A stretch of DNA of 64,000 bases, from positions 1-64,000 of the forward strand of contig CALMPJ010000038.1 in the NCBI GenBank assembly GCA_937871585.1, written 5' to 3'. Source of the DNA: an uncultured Acidobacteriota bacterium (GTDB lineage Bacteria; Acidobacteriota; Blastocatellia; Pyrinomonadales; Pyrinomonadaceae). Positions 9,239 through 17,201 of the stretch are shown one piece after another. Numbering within the stretch: position 1 is the first letter of the stretch; every line of letters begins with the position of its first letter. The notes under the pieces were generated by a model that was not told the DNA's origin, searched no databases, and saw only the letters and a program-made list of their open reading frames with translations. A program made the translations under genes and the position numbers.

Positions 9239-9872
9239 CAATCCTGATCCTGAGCTATTGATATTTCCGAAAGGTGTGAGGTTTCCTCGCGCGGAAGACC
9301 TCCCATCCGAATCGCATGACTTTTTGTCGAGAGTAGTCGATGCGCGAATCACTACAGGCTATATTGCTACAAATGCAGCAGACCAGCCTTACAGCGCTTA
9401 TATCGAAGCGAACGTACATGCTCCTGACGTTTTCACTGTTTTTACTAGTCTAGCGTTTGGCTTGATGCCTGATATTGCCGCCCCTCTAATTGGGATCAAA
9501 GAGGAAGAGCCGATATTCGGTCCGTACACAGACAGAGCCTGGGCAGTGGGTGTATTCGGCCCATATATCGATATCTTACAGAACGACGGTTTTCTTGAGT
9601 TCGGAATCTTGCACCAGAGTGAGTTTGCTTTTGAAGAGATATTCGTCGCTTCTTCCAAATACTTCAAAATATGGACATCCAACGGTCAGCTAGCAGAGAC
9701 GATACTTAGATCAAATAATATCCCTAGATGCGAAACGCTTCAGTTTATTGACGAGTATCCGATGGTAAGCGAGAGTATTGGTCCCGACGGCTCCGCCGCT
9801 TGGTGTGATCCGTACTATTCGCTTCAAGAGGAATTTAATCGGCTGCCTCCGCCGAACGTCCAGGAAGCTTAG
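9228..9872 (+). CDS. Hypothetical protein, acidic, 214 residues
   Basis: I do not recognise this protein. The only start that keeps the whole reading frame is a TTG at 9228, which overlaps the last 11 bases of hmgA, suggesting translational coupling or a recent fusion of boundaries. The protein is acidic and soluble, with many Phe, Tyr and Pro residues ([51 protein letters not shown]) and no signal peptide or membrane segment. Its DNA is visibly richer in A/T than hmgA, and it is followed by a toxin-antitoxin pair, so it may be an acquired gene. The general look is that of small immunity-like proteins, but I see no motif to support that. Confidence 0.6.
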   Translation: MEDNNPDPELLIFPKGVRFPRAEDLPSESHDFLSRVVDARITTGYIATNAADQPYSAYIEANVHAPDVFTVFTSLAFGLMPDIAAPLIGIKEEEPIFGPYTDRAWAVGVFGPYIDILQNDGFLEFGILHQSEFAFEEIFVASSKYFKIWTSNGQLAETILRSNNIPRCETLQFIDEYPMVSESIGPDGSAAWCDPYYSLQEEFNRLPPPNVQEA

Positions 9873-9926
9873 CTCTTTATGTAAGAACCTTCCATATTTC
9901 CTGATTTTTCATTATAATTCTTGATT

Positions 9927-10151
9927 ATGAATGAAACAGCTACGCTTTCGACGATAATCGATGCTCGCGTGAAGGATGCCATAACGCTATATTGTAAAGA
10001 ACGCGGCATTAAACTTCGGCATTTGATCGAGCAGGCTTTGGTCGAGCAGATCGAGGACGAGATCGATCTTGAGGCTTATCATGAAAGGCGAAATGAGGAA
10101 CGAGTGTCGCTCGAAGAGGTTCTTTCAAAATCTAACAAGCGAAAGAACTAG
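9927..10151 (+). CDS. Antitoxin of a RelBE/ParDE-type module
   Basis: A 74-residue acidic/charged protein. The N-terminal TATLSTIIDARVKDAITLYC segment has the pattern of a ribbon-helix-helix or RelB-like DNA-binding fold, and the C-terminal half (EAYHERRNEERVSLEEVLSK) is the flexible toxin-binding helix usual for this class. It would neutralise the toxin encoded immediately downstream and repress its own promoter. The stop codon touches the start codon of the toxin, the common arrangement for such pairs. The exact subfamily is uncertain. Confidence 0.78.
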   Translation: MNETATLSTIIDARVKDAITLYCKERGIKLRHLIEQALVEQIEDEIDLEAYHERRNEERVSLEEVLSKSNKRKN

Positions 10152-10421
10152 ATGCCCACGTACATTGTCGAGTTCACAAAAAGTGCTGAGAAGGAGTTTC
10201 TTCGCCTTCCGAAAAGGATTCGTGACAAGTTTGCTGAAGCCTTCAAATTGCTTGCGATCAGTCCATTCTCGGAGCTATTAAGAATCAAGAAACTCAAAGG
10301 AACGGAGGATGCATTTCGTATCAGAGTCGGTGAATATCGTCTGATCTACAAAGTGGAAGCCGATCAGCTTATTGTGTTGGTCATCAAGACCGGGCATCGA
10401 AGCGAAGTCTATCGAAAGTGA
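10152..10421 (+). CDS. RelE/ParE-family toxin
   Basis: An 89-residue basic protein with the RelE/ParE fold: MPTYIVEFTKSAEKEFLRLP (beta-strand then helix), the region around LKGTEDAFRIRVGEYRLIY (the signature GxxxxRxRxGxYRxxY) and an end in VIKTGHRSEVYRK. Conserved Arg/Lys plus the His of TGHR are consistent with a ribosome-dependent mRNA interferase of the RelE type; ParE-like gyrase poisons are an alternative. It starts on the base after the antitoxin stop. Together the pair forms a complete and apparently intact type II toxin-antitoxin module sitting between hmgA and osmC. Confidence 0.87.
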   Translation: MPTYIVEFTKSAEKEFLRLPKRIRDKFAEAFKLLAISPFSELLRIKKLKGTEDAFRIRVGEYRLIYKVEADQLIVLVIKTGHRSEVYRK

Positions 10422-10446
10422 TAGAATTACAAGCCAAGGAGAAATC

Positions 10447-10878
10447 ATGGGAATCAAAAGATCATCACAAGCAAAATGGACGGGAAGCGTAACTGAGGGC
10501 AAGGGCGATGTGGCTCTGGGCAGCGGTGCTTTCGAAGGTGAATATTCGTTTAACTCGCGATTTGGCGACGATATCAAACGGACAAATCCTGAGGAATTGG
10601 TCGCGGCGGCACACTCGGCGTGTTATTCGATGGCGTTGACGGCGGCGTTGGGACGCGGCGGTTTTTCGCCGGCAAGCGTCGATACAAAGGCAACGGTTCA
10701 CCTCGAAAAGATCGAGGGCGGATTTGAAATTCCTAAGATCGACCTCGTCACTGTTGCAGAGGTTGCAGACATCTCGGACGATGAGTTCCAGACGATCGCC
10801 AAGGCTGCGAAAGAGAACTGCCCGATCTCAAAGGTGCTCGCCGGTGCCGAGATCACGCTCGACGCGAGCTTGAAGTAG
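10447..10878 (+). CDS. OsmC-family thiol peroxidase
   Basis: A 143-residue OsmC/Ohr-like protein. These enzymes reduce organic hydroperoxides with two cysteines. C59 in AAHSACYSM and C125 in KENCPISKVL are the expected pair, with the Arg of the N-terminal half as partner. The N-terminal KRSSQAKWTG and the EELVAAAHSACYSMAL helix are classic OsmC subgroup features. The start follows an AAGGAG ribosome site 5 bases upstream; the longer open frame to the left has no such site. It is cytosolic and probably part of the oxidative stress response. Its stop lies one base before the next gene start. Confidence 0.92.
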   Translation: MGIKRSSQAKWTGSVTEGKGDVALGSGAFEGEYSFNSRFGDDIKRTNPEELVAAAHSACYSMALTAALGRGGFSPASVDTKATVHLEKIEGGFEIPKIDLVTVAEVADISDDEFQTIAKAAKENCPISKVLAGAEITLDASLK

Positions 10879-10879
10879 T

Positions 10880-11554
10880 TTGAACGAACAACTCATCAAA
10901 TTCACGGCCTCGCCCGACAAAGGCGAGGTCTCTGCTATTTTGCTCGTTCCGAAAGGTTCGACGCACTTGATCGTGCTCGGTCACGGAGCGTCGACAAACA
11001 ATCGGCATGCGACGATGTGTTCGATCGCAGAGGCTTTGGCGGAGCGAGGTATTGCGACGTTTCGTTACAACCTTCCATATTCGGAACGCGGCGGCGGGCG
11101 TGACTCGCAAGCAGTTTGCGTTGAGACGATACGAAATGCCGTTAAAGCCGCGAAGAAAGCCGCACCGAAGCTCACATTGCTCGCCGGCGGACATTCGTTC
11201 GGCGGGCGAATGACGACGACGGCTCAGAGCGAATCGCCGCTCGATGGTGTTTCCGGTTTGGTTTTGTTCTCTTTTCCACTTCACCTTGCCGGACGGCCTG
11301 ACACCAAACGTGCTGAGCATTTAAAGGAGATCGACAATCCGATGCTTTTCCTTTCGGGCGACCGCGACGAACTAGCGACGCTCGACCTGCTCAAGCCTTC
11401 GATCAAGTCGCTCGGCAGGAGAGCAACGCTTCATTTGATCGAAACCGCAAACCACAGCTACAAAATTCTCAAGAAAACACGCACCTCTGATGAAGACGTT
11501 TTTACCGAAATGGCACGAATAACGAGCGAATGGATCGCCAAAACTAAGTTATAG
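10880..11554 (+). CDS. Alpha/beta hydrolase, KANL3/Tex30-like
   Basis: A 224-residue compact alpha/beta hydrolase. The nucleophile elbow is GGHSFGGRM (Ser near residue 111), the acid is likely in FLSGDRDELA and the histidine in ETANHSY, giving a full triad. The early block LIVLGHGASTNNRH and the RYNLPYSERGGGR segment are typical of the KANL3/Tex30 hydrolase-like family. The start is a TTG one base after the osmC stop; no ATG or GTG gives a full-length domain. It is predicted to be cytosolic; the substrate is unknown. It is coupled to osmC by spacing, so the two may be co-expressed. Confidence 0.82.
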   Translation: MNEQLIKFTASPDKGEVSAILLVPKGSTHLIVLGHGASTNNRHATMCSIAEALAERGIATFRYNLPYSERGGGRDSQAVCVETIRNAVKAAKKAAPKLTLLAGGHSFGGRMTTTAQSESPLDGVSGLVLFSFPLHLAGRPDTKRAEHLKEIDNPMLFLSGDRDELATLDLLKPSIKSLGRRATLHLIETANHSYKILKKTRTSDEDVFTEMARITSEWIAKTKL

Positions 11555-11562
11555 TATTTGGC

Positions 11563-12210
11563 ATGAAGTTCATTTTGCCGTTGATCGCATTTCTTGCATT
11601 CACCGTTTCCGCCAGTGCACAGAAACCAACTCCGACACCTAAGCCTGAGCCGTTCTTGATGGCGGTTGAAGACGTGTTTTCAATTTCAGGCCGCGGAACG
11701 GTCGTCACCGGCAAGGTCGAACGCGGTTCGATCAAAGTCGGTGATGCGATCGAGATCGTCGGCATCGTGCCGACCAAGACTGCAACTGTTTCCGGTATCG
11801 AGATGTTCCGCAAGATGCTAACCGAGGCAAAAGCCGGTGAGAACGTCGGCATCATGCTTCGCGGTATTGAAAAGACCGACGTTAAGCGCGGTCAGGTCTT
11901 AGCAAAGCCCGGATCGATCAAGGCTTACACGACGTTTACTGCAACGATAGAACTGTTGTCGGCAAAAGACGCCGGACGCTCGACACCGATGGCAGACAAT
12001 TATCGTCCTCAACTACAAGTACGTACATCGTCATTTTCCGCGACCGTAAAATTGCCGGCTGGGACCTCGTCCGTAGCGCCGGGGACGAAGGGCGTCGTCG
12101 TTCAACTCACGCTTACGGAACCCGCACCACTGGAGATCGGACAGGTGTTTGCCATTCGCGAGGCAGGACGGACAGTTGGCAACGGCACTGTGACAAAGTT
12201 GCTTAAGTAG
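11563..12210 (+). CDS. Exported EF-Tu-like protein made of domains II and III only
   Basis: A 215-residue protein with a signal peptide (MKFILPLIAFLAFTVSASA, then a QKPTPTPKPE linker). From residue 30 it reads like translation factor EF-Tu after its GTPase domain: FLMAVEDVFSISGRGTVVTG, then KVERGSIKVGD, IEIVGI, GIEMFRKML, AGENVGIMLRGI, VKRGQVLAKPGSIK (domain II), then FTATIELLS, GRSTPMADNYRPQ, FAIREAGRTVGNGTVTKLLK (domain III). The GTP-binding domain I is wholly absent, so it cannot be a functional elongation factor. In EF-Tu these two beta-barrels contact tRNA and ribosome; here they would act in the periplasm or outside. It is not a broken tuf copy, because the start has its own signal peptide and the frame is intact. 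Function is unknown; adhesion or envelope binding is a guess. Confidence 0.9.
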   Translation: MKFILPLIAFLAFTVSASAQKPTPTPKPEPFLMAVEDVFSISGRGTVVTGKVERGSIKVGDAIEIVGIVPTKTATVSGIEMFRKMLTEAKAGENVGIMLRGIEKTDVKRGQVLAKPGSIKAYTTFTATIELLSAKDAGRSTPMADNYRPQLQVRTSSFSATVKLPAGTSSVAPGTKGVVVQLTLTEPAPLEIGQVFAIREAGRTVGNGTVTKLLK

Positions 12211-12211
12211 T

Positions 12212-12484
12212 ATGTGTAGAAACATTAAAACACTTTTCAACTTCGATCCGCCGGCAACGACTGATGAGGTCAATGCGTCGGCGATCCAGTTCGTTCGAAA
12301 GCTGTCGGGAATGAACAAACCTTCGCGAGCGAACGAAGACGCCTTTACGCTTGCCGTCGAACGCGTTGCCGCTGCAGCTCAAGAGATGCTGAATTCGCTT
12401 GAGACGAATGCTCCGGCGAGGAATCGTGAGATCGAGGCACAACGCGCGCGTGCACGCTCGGTATTGCGATTTGGAACGAGGTAG
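12212..12484 (+). CDS. DUF2277-family small protein
   Basis: A 90-residue protein beginning MCRNIKTLFNFDPPATTDEV, the hallmark start of the DUF2277 family. The rest is helical (VNASAIQFVRKLSG, FTLAVERVAAAAQEMLNSL). Family members are small cytosolic proteins of unknown function, common in Actinobacteria, Proteobacteria and Acidobacteria. The start is one base after the stop of the EF-Tu-like gene and the stop is two bases before the ankyrin gene, so these are probably read as one transcript. Confidence 0.88.
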   Translation: MCRNIKTLFNFDPPATTDEVNASAIQFVRKLSGMNKPSRANEDAFTLAVERVAAAAQEMLNSLETNAPARNREIEAQRARARSVLRFGTR

Positions 12485-12486
12485 TT

Positions 12487-13227
12487 ATGGACAAAGAAAC
12501 GATACTTGATCGGATCGGACGCGGACGCACGGATCTCGTGTTCGAGTTGTTAAAGCTGCCTGACTGGCAAGCGACCCTAAATGAGGGCCAGATCAAACCG
12601 ATCCAGTGGTTCGTTTATTACAACGACACGACCGCGATCAAGGCTGTGCTGAATGCTGGAGGTGACCTCTCAAGTATCGACCTCGGCCAAGAACTCGGCC
12701 ACGCGTCTTTCTTCGGACACTGGAAAGTAGTCGACTTTCTCATCTCACACGGTGGAGACGTGAACCGCCAAGCTCCTGACACCGGCGAGACTCCTCTGCA
12801 TAGTGCATTGTGCAAAGCCGGCCGGCCGTACTTTCTCAATGTGATCAAGCTGCTGGTTGAGAATGGTGCTGACGTGAATGCCAAAACCATTCCCGGCGTC
12901 GAGACTGGCGGATTCATGCGCGATGTCAGGACAAAGGGCGAAACGCCGCTCCATCGAGCGGCGGCATACGGCGACGAAGCGATGATCCAGTATCTGCTCG
13001 ATCACGGTGCCGACAAACTGGCTCTCGATGCTAACGGCACTTCGCCGATCGGCTGGGCGAGCGAACATCTGCGTCCGGGTTCGATCCTGAAATTGCTCGC
13101 GTTTCCGCCACATAATATTAGTGATGGCCACGTCGATCGGATCACATCCGATCACGGCTGCGGTTGGGGCAATGGAATGGAACGCAACTTTGTTGGCGAC
13201 TATTTACCGGAGAGCTACGAACCGTAG
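12487..13227 (+). CDS. Ankyrin-repeat protein
   Basis: A 246-residue soluble protein with about five ankyrin repeats between residues 30 and 215; clear ones are GETPLHSALCKAG, VIKLLVENGADVNAK, KGETPLHRAAAYGDEAMIQY and LLDHGADKLALDANGTSPIGWA. Each shows the TPLH and GADVN landmarks of the repeat. The repeat surface binds other proteins; no enzyme domain accompanies it. The C-terminal 40 residues (SDHGCGWGNGMERNFVGDYL) leave the repeat pattern. No signal peptide is seen. The partner is not known, and its neighbours (DUF2277 and a membrane TPR protein) give no direct clue. Confidence 0.88.
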   Translation: MDKETILDRIGRGRTDLVFELLKLPDWQATLNEGQIKPIQWFVYYNDTTAIKAVLNAGGDLSSIDLGQELGHASFFGHWKVVDFLISHGGDVNRQAPDTGETPLHSALCKAGRPYFLNVIKLLVENGADVNAKTIPGVETGGFMRDVRTKGETPLHRAAAYGDEAMIQYLLDHGADKLALDANGTSPIGWASEHLRPGSILKLLAFPPHNISDGHVDRITSDHGCGWGNGMERNFVGDYLPESYEP

Positions 13228-13269
13228 ACGAATGTGCTATGACGATAATCGTGTAGAATAGTTCACGAA

Positions 13270-15132
13270 ATGAACGTCAAAACTGAATGGAAGTGGCTTG
13301 CCATTTTGGCTGCGATCGCAATACTTGTCTTCTCCAATACTGTTGGCGGCGAATTTATCTATGACGACACGCGTCAGATCCTACGAAATCCGCTGATACA
13401 GGATCTGTCCTTGTTTTGGAAAGCTGTGACTTCCGACGTATGGGCGTTCAAAGGCGACGGTTCGATTGCGGCTAGCAGCTACTGGCGGCCTACGTTCACC
13501 ATCTGGAATATCATTTGTTTTCAACTATTTGGCGCGTCGCCTGCGGGCTGGCACATCGCGAATCTGCTGCTCCACGCCGGTGTGACCGTACTTGCGTTCA
13601 TGTTGATGCGGCGTTGGTCGCTCTCGCCGATGCTCGCTTTTGCAATAGCAGTTGTTTTCGCTGTTCATCCTGTTCACGTCGAATCGGTCGCTTGGGTCGC
13701 CGGTTCGCCTGATCTCTTATTCGGCGTCTTCTTCCTCGGGTCGCTGTGGTTTGCGACGAACTATTCAGAGAAGCTCTCGATCGTATCGCTGGTGTTGATG
13801 TGTGTGTTTTACGTCGCGGCACTTGGTGCAAAAGAGATCAGTTTGCTGTGCCTTCCGGTCTATTATTTTGTGCTAAACAGAGATGGAGAGGAAAAGTCTT
13901 CTTTCCCGTGGATGCCGATGGCGGCGCTTGCGGTCGTCGCCGTCGGATATTTCGCGATCAGATTCAGTATCATCGGAGCAATTTCATGGCCGCCGCCCGA
14001 TGCGGTTTCGACGGCGGATGCTGTCCGAAGTGTGCCGATGCTTTTCGCATTCTATTTGCGGCAGATCTTCGCTCCGATCTGGCTCGGCATCAACTATCCG
14101 CTTCTGCCGGTTTCGAGTATTGGATTCTCGAATTTTATTCTCCCTTTCATTATTTCGATCGCGGTCATTGTCGGACTGTTCTGGGCGTTCGTAAAAGATC
14201 GGTCGATTCGTATTGCGATCGCATTGTTCATACTACCGCTCGCACTTGCGATGAATTCGACGACGTTCATTTCCGAACAACTTGTTCACGACCGCTATTT
14301 GTACCTACCACTTTTTGGAGCACTAACGATCGTCGTCCTACTAGTAAACAAGTTCGTGAGCGAGCGAACGATGTTCTTTGCAGCAATGATCGTCGCGGCT
14401 GTTTTGTCTGTACAAACGCTGAACTACAACCGTGCCTACGCAGATGAGCTTTCGCTTTGGACCTGGACCGCAGCGATCGACGATTCGGCCTTCACGTCGA
14501 TGCAGCTAGGCAGTGCGTTGGCAGAGAAAGGAAAATTCGAAGAGTCGATAGCATCGTACACACGCGCGTTAGAGAAACGTCCGTCAATGCGCGGTTATTA
14601 TGGCAGAGCCCGCGGCTACCTCGCTGCCGACAAGCCCGAACCGGCATTGGCCGATCTGAATCAGGCTCTTGCTTTGCCGCCGGACGATCAGGATCAATAC
14701 ACGGTCTACCAAGTCTATGAAGCCCTTGCGATCGTTCATCTTGGCACCAAGAACAATGCGGCGGCGATCGCTTCGCTGCAAACCGGACGCTCACAGCTAC
14801 CGATGTATCACGCGGCGCTAACTGACAAACTGGCCATCGCACTTTATCAGAGCGGAGCCAAGGACGAAGCTCTTCGAGAGCTGGAAGCCGCTCGTGAGCG
14901 TGCGAAAACAGAACTGCTTCCCGAATCGAGCCACGTGCTGTTCCGTCTCGGATCGCTCTATTCTGAGCTAGGCCGGCGACCAGAAGCTGAGGCTGTACTA
15001 CGCGAGTTTCTCGCGATCACGAACAATCGAACCGACAAGAACACACTTGCTCTGCGAGGCAGTGCTCAGAAATTGATACAGTCTCCGCCAAAGCCAAAGG
15101 CCTCGATGCCCGCAAGCGGACCGGTGAGGTGA
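13270..15132 (+). CDS. Polytopic membrane protein with C-terminal TPRs (TMTC/GT-C-like)
   Basis: A 620-residue protein. The first 400 residues hold about ten hydrophobic membrane segments; the early GGEFIYDDTRQI loop has the acidic pair typical of GT-C glycosyltransferases, and HPVHVESVAWVAGSPDLL followed by long hydrophobic helices matches the TMTC/DUF1736 style. From about residue 410 on there are at least three TPR motifs (FTSMQLGSALAEKGKFEESI, RGYYGRARGYLAADKPEPAL, LFRLGSLYSELGRRPEAEAV), probably on the periplasmic face. Related eukaryotic TMTC proteins O-mannosylate secreted proteins; a similar role here is inference. The last 10 residues are disordered. It overlaps the next gene by 4 bases if the GTG start is used. 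Confidence 0.8.
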   Translation: MNVKTEWKWLAILAAIAILVFSNTVGGEFIYDDTRQILRNPLIQDLSLFWKAVTSDVWAFKGDGSIAASSYWRPTFTIWNIICFQLFGASPAGWHIANLLLHAGVTVLAFMLMRRWSLSPMLAFAIAVVFAVHPVHVESVAWVAGSPDLLFGVFFLGSLWFATNYSEKLSIVSLVLMCVFYVAALGAKEISLLCLPVYYFVLNRDGEEKSSFPWMPMAALAVVAVGYFAIRFSIIGAISWPPPDAVSTADAVRSVPMLFAFYLRQIFAPIWLGINYPLLPVSSIGFSNFILPFIISIAVIVGLFWAFVKDRSIRIAIALFILPLALAMNSTTFISEQLVHDRYLYLPLFGALTIVVLLVNKFVSERTMFFAAMIVAAVLSVQTLNYNRAYADELSLWTWTAAIDDSAFTSMQLGSALAEKGKFEESIASYTRALEKRPSMRGYYGRARGYLAADKPEPALADLNQALALPPDDQDQYTVYQVYEALAIVHLGTKNNAAAIASLQTGRSQLPMYHAALTDKLAIALYQSGAKDEALRELEAARERAKTELLPESSHVLFRLGSLYSELGRRPEAEAVLREFLAITNNRTDKNTLALRGSAQKLIQSPPKPKASMPASGPVR

Positions 15133-16367
15133 TCGATATGAATGAACAATTGATAAATTCAGATGCGATAAAGCAGAGGATCCACTCCGTCGACCTGCTT
15201 CGCGGGATCGTGATGATGATCATGATGTTAGATCATGTTCGCGAGTTCGTACATTTCAGTGCCTTGACGGCCGACCCGACCGATCCGGCTACGACAACGG
15301 TTCCCTTGTTCTTCACGCGTTGGATCACACACTTTTGTGCGCCGATATTCGTGTTTCTTTCGGGCGTGAGCATTTATCTTCAAAAGATGAACGGGAAATC
15401 GAACGGTGAGCTTTCTCGATTTCTATGGACACGCGGTCTATGGCTCATAATTTTGGAGTTCACCGTCATTCGCACGCTCATAGTGTTTAACCTCGACTAC
15501 ACATTCATCGGAATGGCTCAGGTCATTTGGGTGATCGGTGTTTCGATGATCGTCATGGCAGCGTTGATCTATCTGCCGGTGCGGCTCGTTGGAATTGCCG
15601 GAGTGTTGATGATCGTGCTGCACAATCTGCTTGACGGACTGAACGTTCCGATGAACGTTGCATTTATGGGAACGCCGCCGCCGACCGCATGGCAGAGCAT
15701 TTGGATCGTGCTTCACCAGATGGGCAGCCTTCAATTTGGTAGCGGGAACGTGTTTGTCGCTTATGCGCTTATTCCGTGGGTTGGCGTCATGATGGCAGGC
15801 TATGCTCTCGGTACGTATTACGAACTCAGCAGCGACGCACGACGCAAGATATTGCTTTCTCTCGGCGCAACCGCGACTGTGCTGTTCTTTGTACTTCGCG
15901 GCATCAATGTGTACGGCGATCCTTCGCTTTGGAAGTATCAGGAAACGACCGCCGCGACGTTACTTTCATTCTTTAACGTCACAAAATATCCGCCTTCGCT
16001 ATTGTTCCTGCTGATGACGCTCGGTCCCGCGATGCTCATCCTATCGCTCGCTGAAAGAATGGACGGCAAAGCGCTATGGCAGCGGATCTGTATCACCTAC
16101 GGACGCGTGCCGATGTTTTACTATTTGCTGCAATGGCTGTTCGCTCATTCTGCGGGCGTTTTACTCGCCTACGCTGCCGGTATCGACGCGAGCTATTTGT
16201 TCAAGAACATCCTCGAAATGGGCCAAACCGCACCGCCGGTATATGGATTTTCGCTTCTCACAACATACGTTGTCTGGATCGTCGGCCTGATCGTCGTTTA
16301 TCCACTGTGTCTATGGTGGGGCAAGCTCAAGAAACGCAATAAACACTGGGCGTTGAGTTATCTCTAA
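15129..16367 (+). CDS. DUF1624/YeiB-type membrane acyltransferase-like protein
   Basis: A 412-residue membrane protein with about ten to eleven transmembrane helices. The opening SVDLLRGIVMMIMMLDHVRE followed by FVH is the signature of the heparan-alpha-glucosaminide N-acetyltransferase/DUF1624 family, in which a conserved histidine in the first helix (MMLDHVRE) is thought to accept the acyl group. Later blocks such as RWITHFCAPIFVFLSGVSIY and YGRVPMFYYLLQWLFAHSAG also fit. These enzymes move acetyl groups across a membrane onto sugars; the substrate here is unknown. The GTG at 15129 overlaps the upstream stop; an ATG at 15138 is an equally good start. Placement directly after the TMTC-like protein suggests work on cell-surface glycans or glycoproteins. 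Confidence 0.85.
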   Translation: MIDMNEQLINSDAIKQRIHSVDLLRGIVMMIMMLDHVREFVHFSALTADPTDPATTTVPLFFTRWITHFCAPIFVFLSGVSIYLQKMNGKSNGELSRFLWTRGLWLIILEFTVIRTLIVFNLDYTFIGMAQVIWVIGVSMIVMAALIYLPVRLVGIAGVLMIVLHNLLDGLNVPMNVAFMGTPPPTAWQSIWIVLHQMGSLQFGSGNVFVAYALIPWVGVMMAGYALGTYYELSSDARRKILLSLGATATVLFFVLRGINVYGDPSLWKYQETTAATLLSFFNVTKYPPSLLFLLMTLGPAMLILSLAERMDGKALWQRICITYGRVPMFYYLLQWLFAHSAGVLLAYAAGIDASYLFKNILEMGQTAPPVYGFSLLTTYVVWIVGLIVVYPLCLWWGKLKKRNKHWALSYL

Positions 16368-16735
16368 TGGAAAGACAAGTCGTACATACGCGTCACGTTC
16401 TGGCGGTCAAGGATCTTGCGATAGCTGCCGCCTATTTTAAGGAAAAGCTAGGATTCGATCTCGATTTTACGGCACCGGGCTGGGAGTTCCTGTCGTTTGG
16501 AGATTTCAAAGTGATGCTTGGCGAGTGTAGTGACGAAATGTCGGCCGAAGAATCGGGAAACCATTCATGGTTCGCTCATTGTGTCGTCGAAAATGTTGAC
16601 GAAGTTTACGAAGAGATCGTCACCCGCGGAGCCGAGATCAGATCGCCGCTGAAGAGCCAACCGTGGGGAATTCGCGACTTTTGCGTTGCAACGCCGGACG
16701 GACATCGAATTGTTTTTGGTCAATTGATGGAGTAA
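16367..16735 (+). CDS. VOC-family (glyoxalase/bleomycin resistance-like) protein
   Basis: A 122-residue protein with one vicinal-oxygen-chelate domain: HVLAVKDLAIAAAYFKEKLGFDL at the N-terminus, a middle FLSFGDFKVMLGE strand and a C-terminal WGIRDFCVATPDGHRIVFGQ block, where PDGH-I-F is the usual closing motif. Small VOC proteins act as dimers and include glyoxalases, dioxygenases and drug-binding proteins; which one applies cannot be said. Its start overlaps the stop of the previous gene by one base and its stop abuts the start of the next, so it belongs to the same transcription unit. Confidence 0.88.
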   Translation: MERQVVHTRHVLAVKDLAIAAAYFKEKLGFDLDFTAPGWEFLSFGDFKVMLGECSDEMSAEESGNHSWFAHCVVENVDEVYEEIVTRGAEIRSPLKSQPWGIRDFCVATPDGHRIVFGQLME

Positions 16736-17188
16736 ATGATGGGCAAGATCTGGAAGAAAGGCCGTGGAAAGTTAGGGGTGATCGAGCCTTTGCTCGGTAA
16801 CTGGTTCGCCGAGGCAGACACGCCGATGGGCAAAGTAAAATGCACCCGCAACTTCACCAAAATGGGCGGAGAAGGAAAATGGATAACGCTCGATGCTGTG
16901 TGGGATTTCGGCGGAAAGCTATATATAGAACATGCCGTTTACGGAGTTGGAACCAACGGCGCGCTTTCGTTTTGGTCGTTCACATCTGACGGAAAACATT
17001 CGGAAGGAACGCTATCGGACGGGACTGACGTTCATCCTGACGCGATCGCATTCGAAGCACAAATGCCTGCAGGACTCGCTCGAATGGTCTATTGGCCCGG
17101 TGAGGGCGACTGCATAAACTGGGCCGTCGAATCAAAAACCAAGAAAGGTTGGAACCGATTTACACTTCACAATTATCGGCGGGCGTGA
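16736..17188 (+). CDS. Hypothetical beta-rich protein, 150 residues
   Basis: Not recognised. The protein has alternating hydrophobic strands with many Trp and Gly residues (GKWITLDAVWDFGGKLYIEH, ALSFWSFTSDGKHSEGTL, ARMVYWPGEGDCINWAVESK, GWNRFTLHNYRR), which suggests a small beta-barrel of lipocalin or nitrobindin type. No signal peptide is present. It begins at the base after the VOC gene stop, and its 3' end is only 13 bases from the convergent yebC gene. A role alongside the VOC protein is possible but unsupported. Confidence 0.68.
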   Translation: MMGKIWKKGRGKLGVIEPLLGNWFAEADTPMGKVKCTRNFTKMGGEGKWITLDAVWDFGGKLYIEHAVYGVGTNGALSFWSFTSDGKHSEGTLSDGTDVHPDAIAFEAQMPAGLARMVYWPGEGDCINWAVESKTKKGWNRFTLHNYRRA

Positions 17189-17201
17189 ACGCCGACGTAT
17201 C

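Noticed and set aside
9228-9872. Immunity protein of a polymorphic toxin system
   Set aside because: The acidic, soluble look fits, but no toxin gene or motif is nearby.
10447-10878. OsmC as a selenoprotein, given the tRNA-Sec in the window
   Set aside because: Both active-site positions are ordinary cysteine codons; no in-frame UGA is present.
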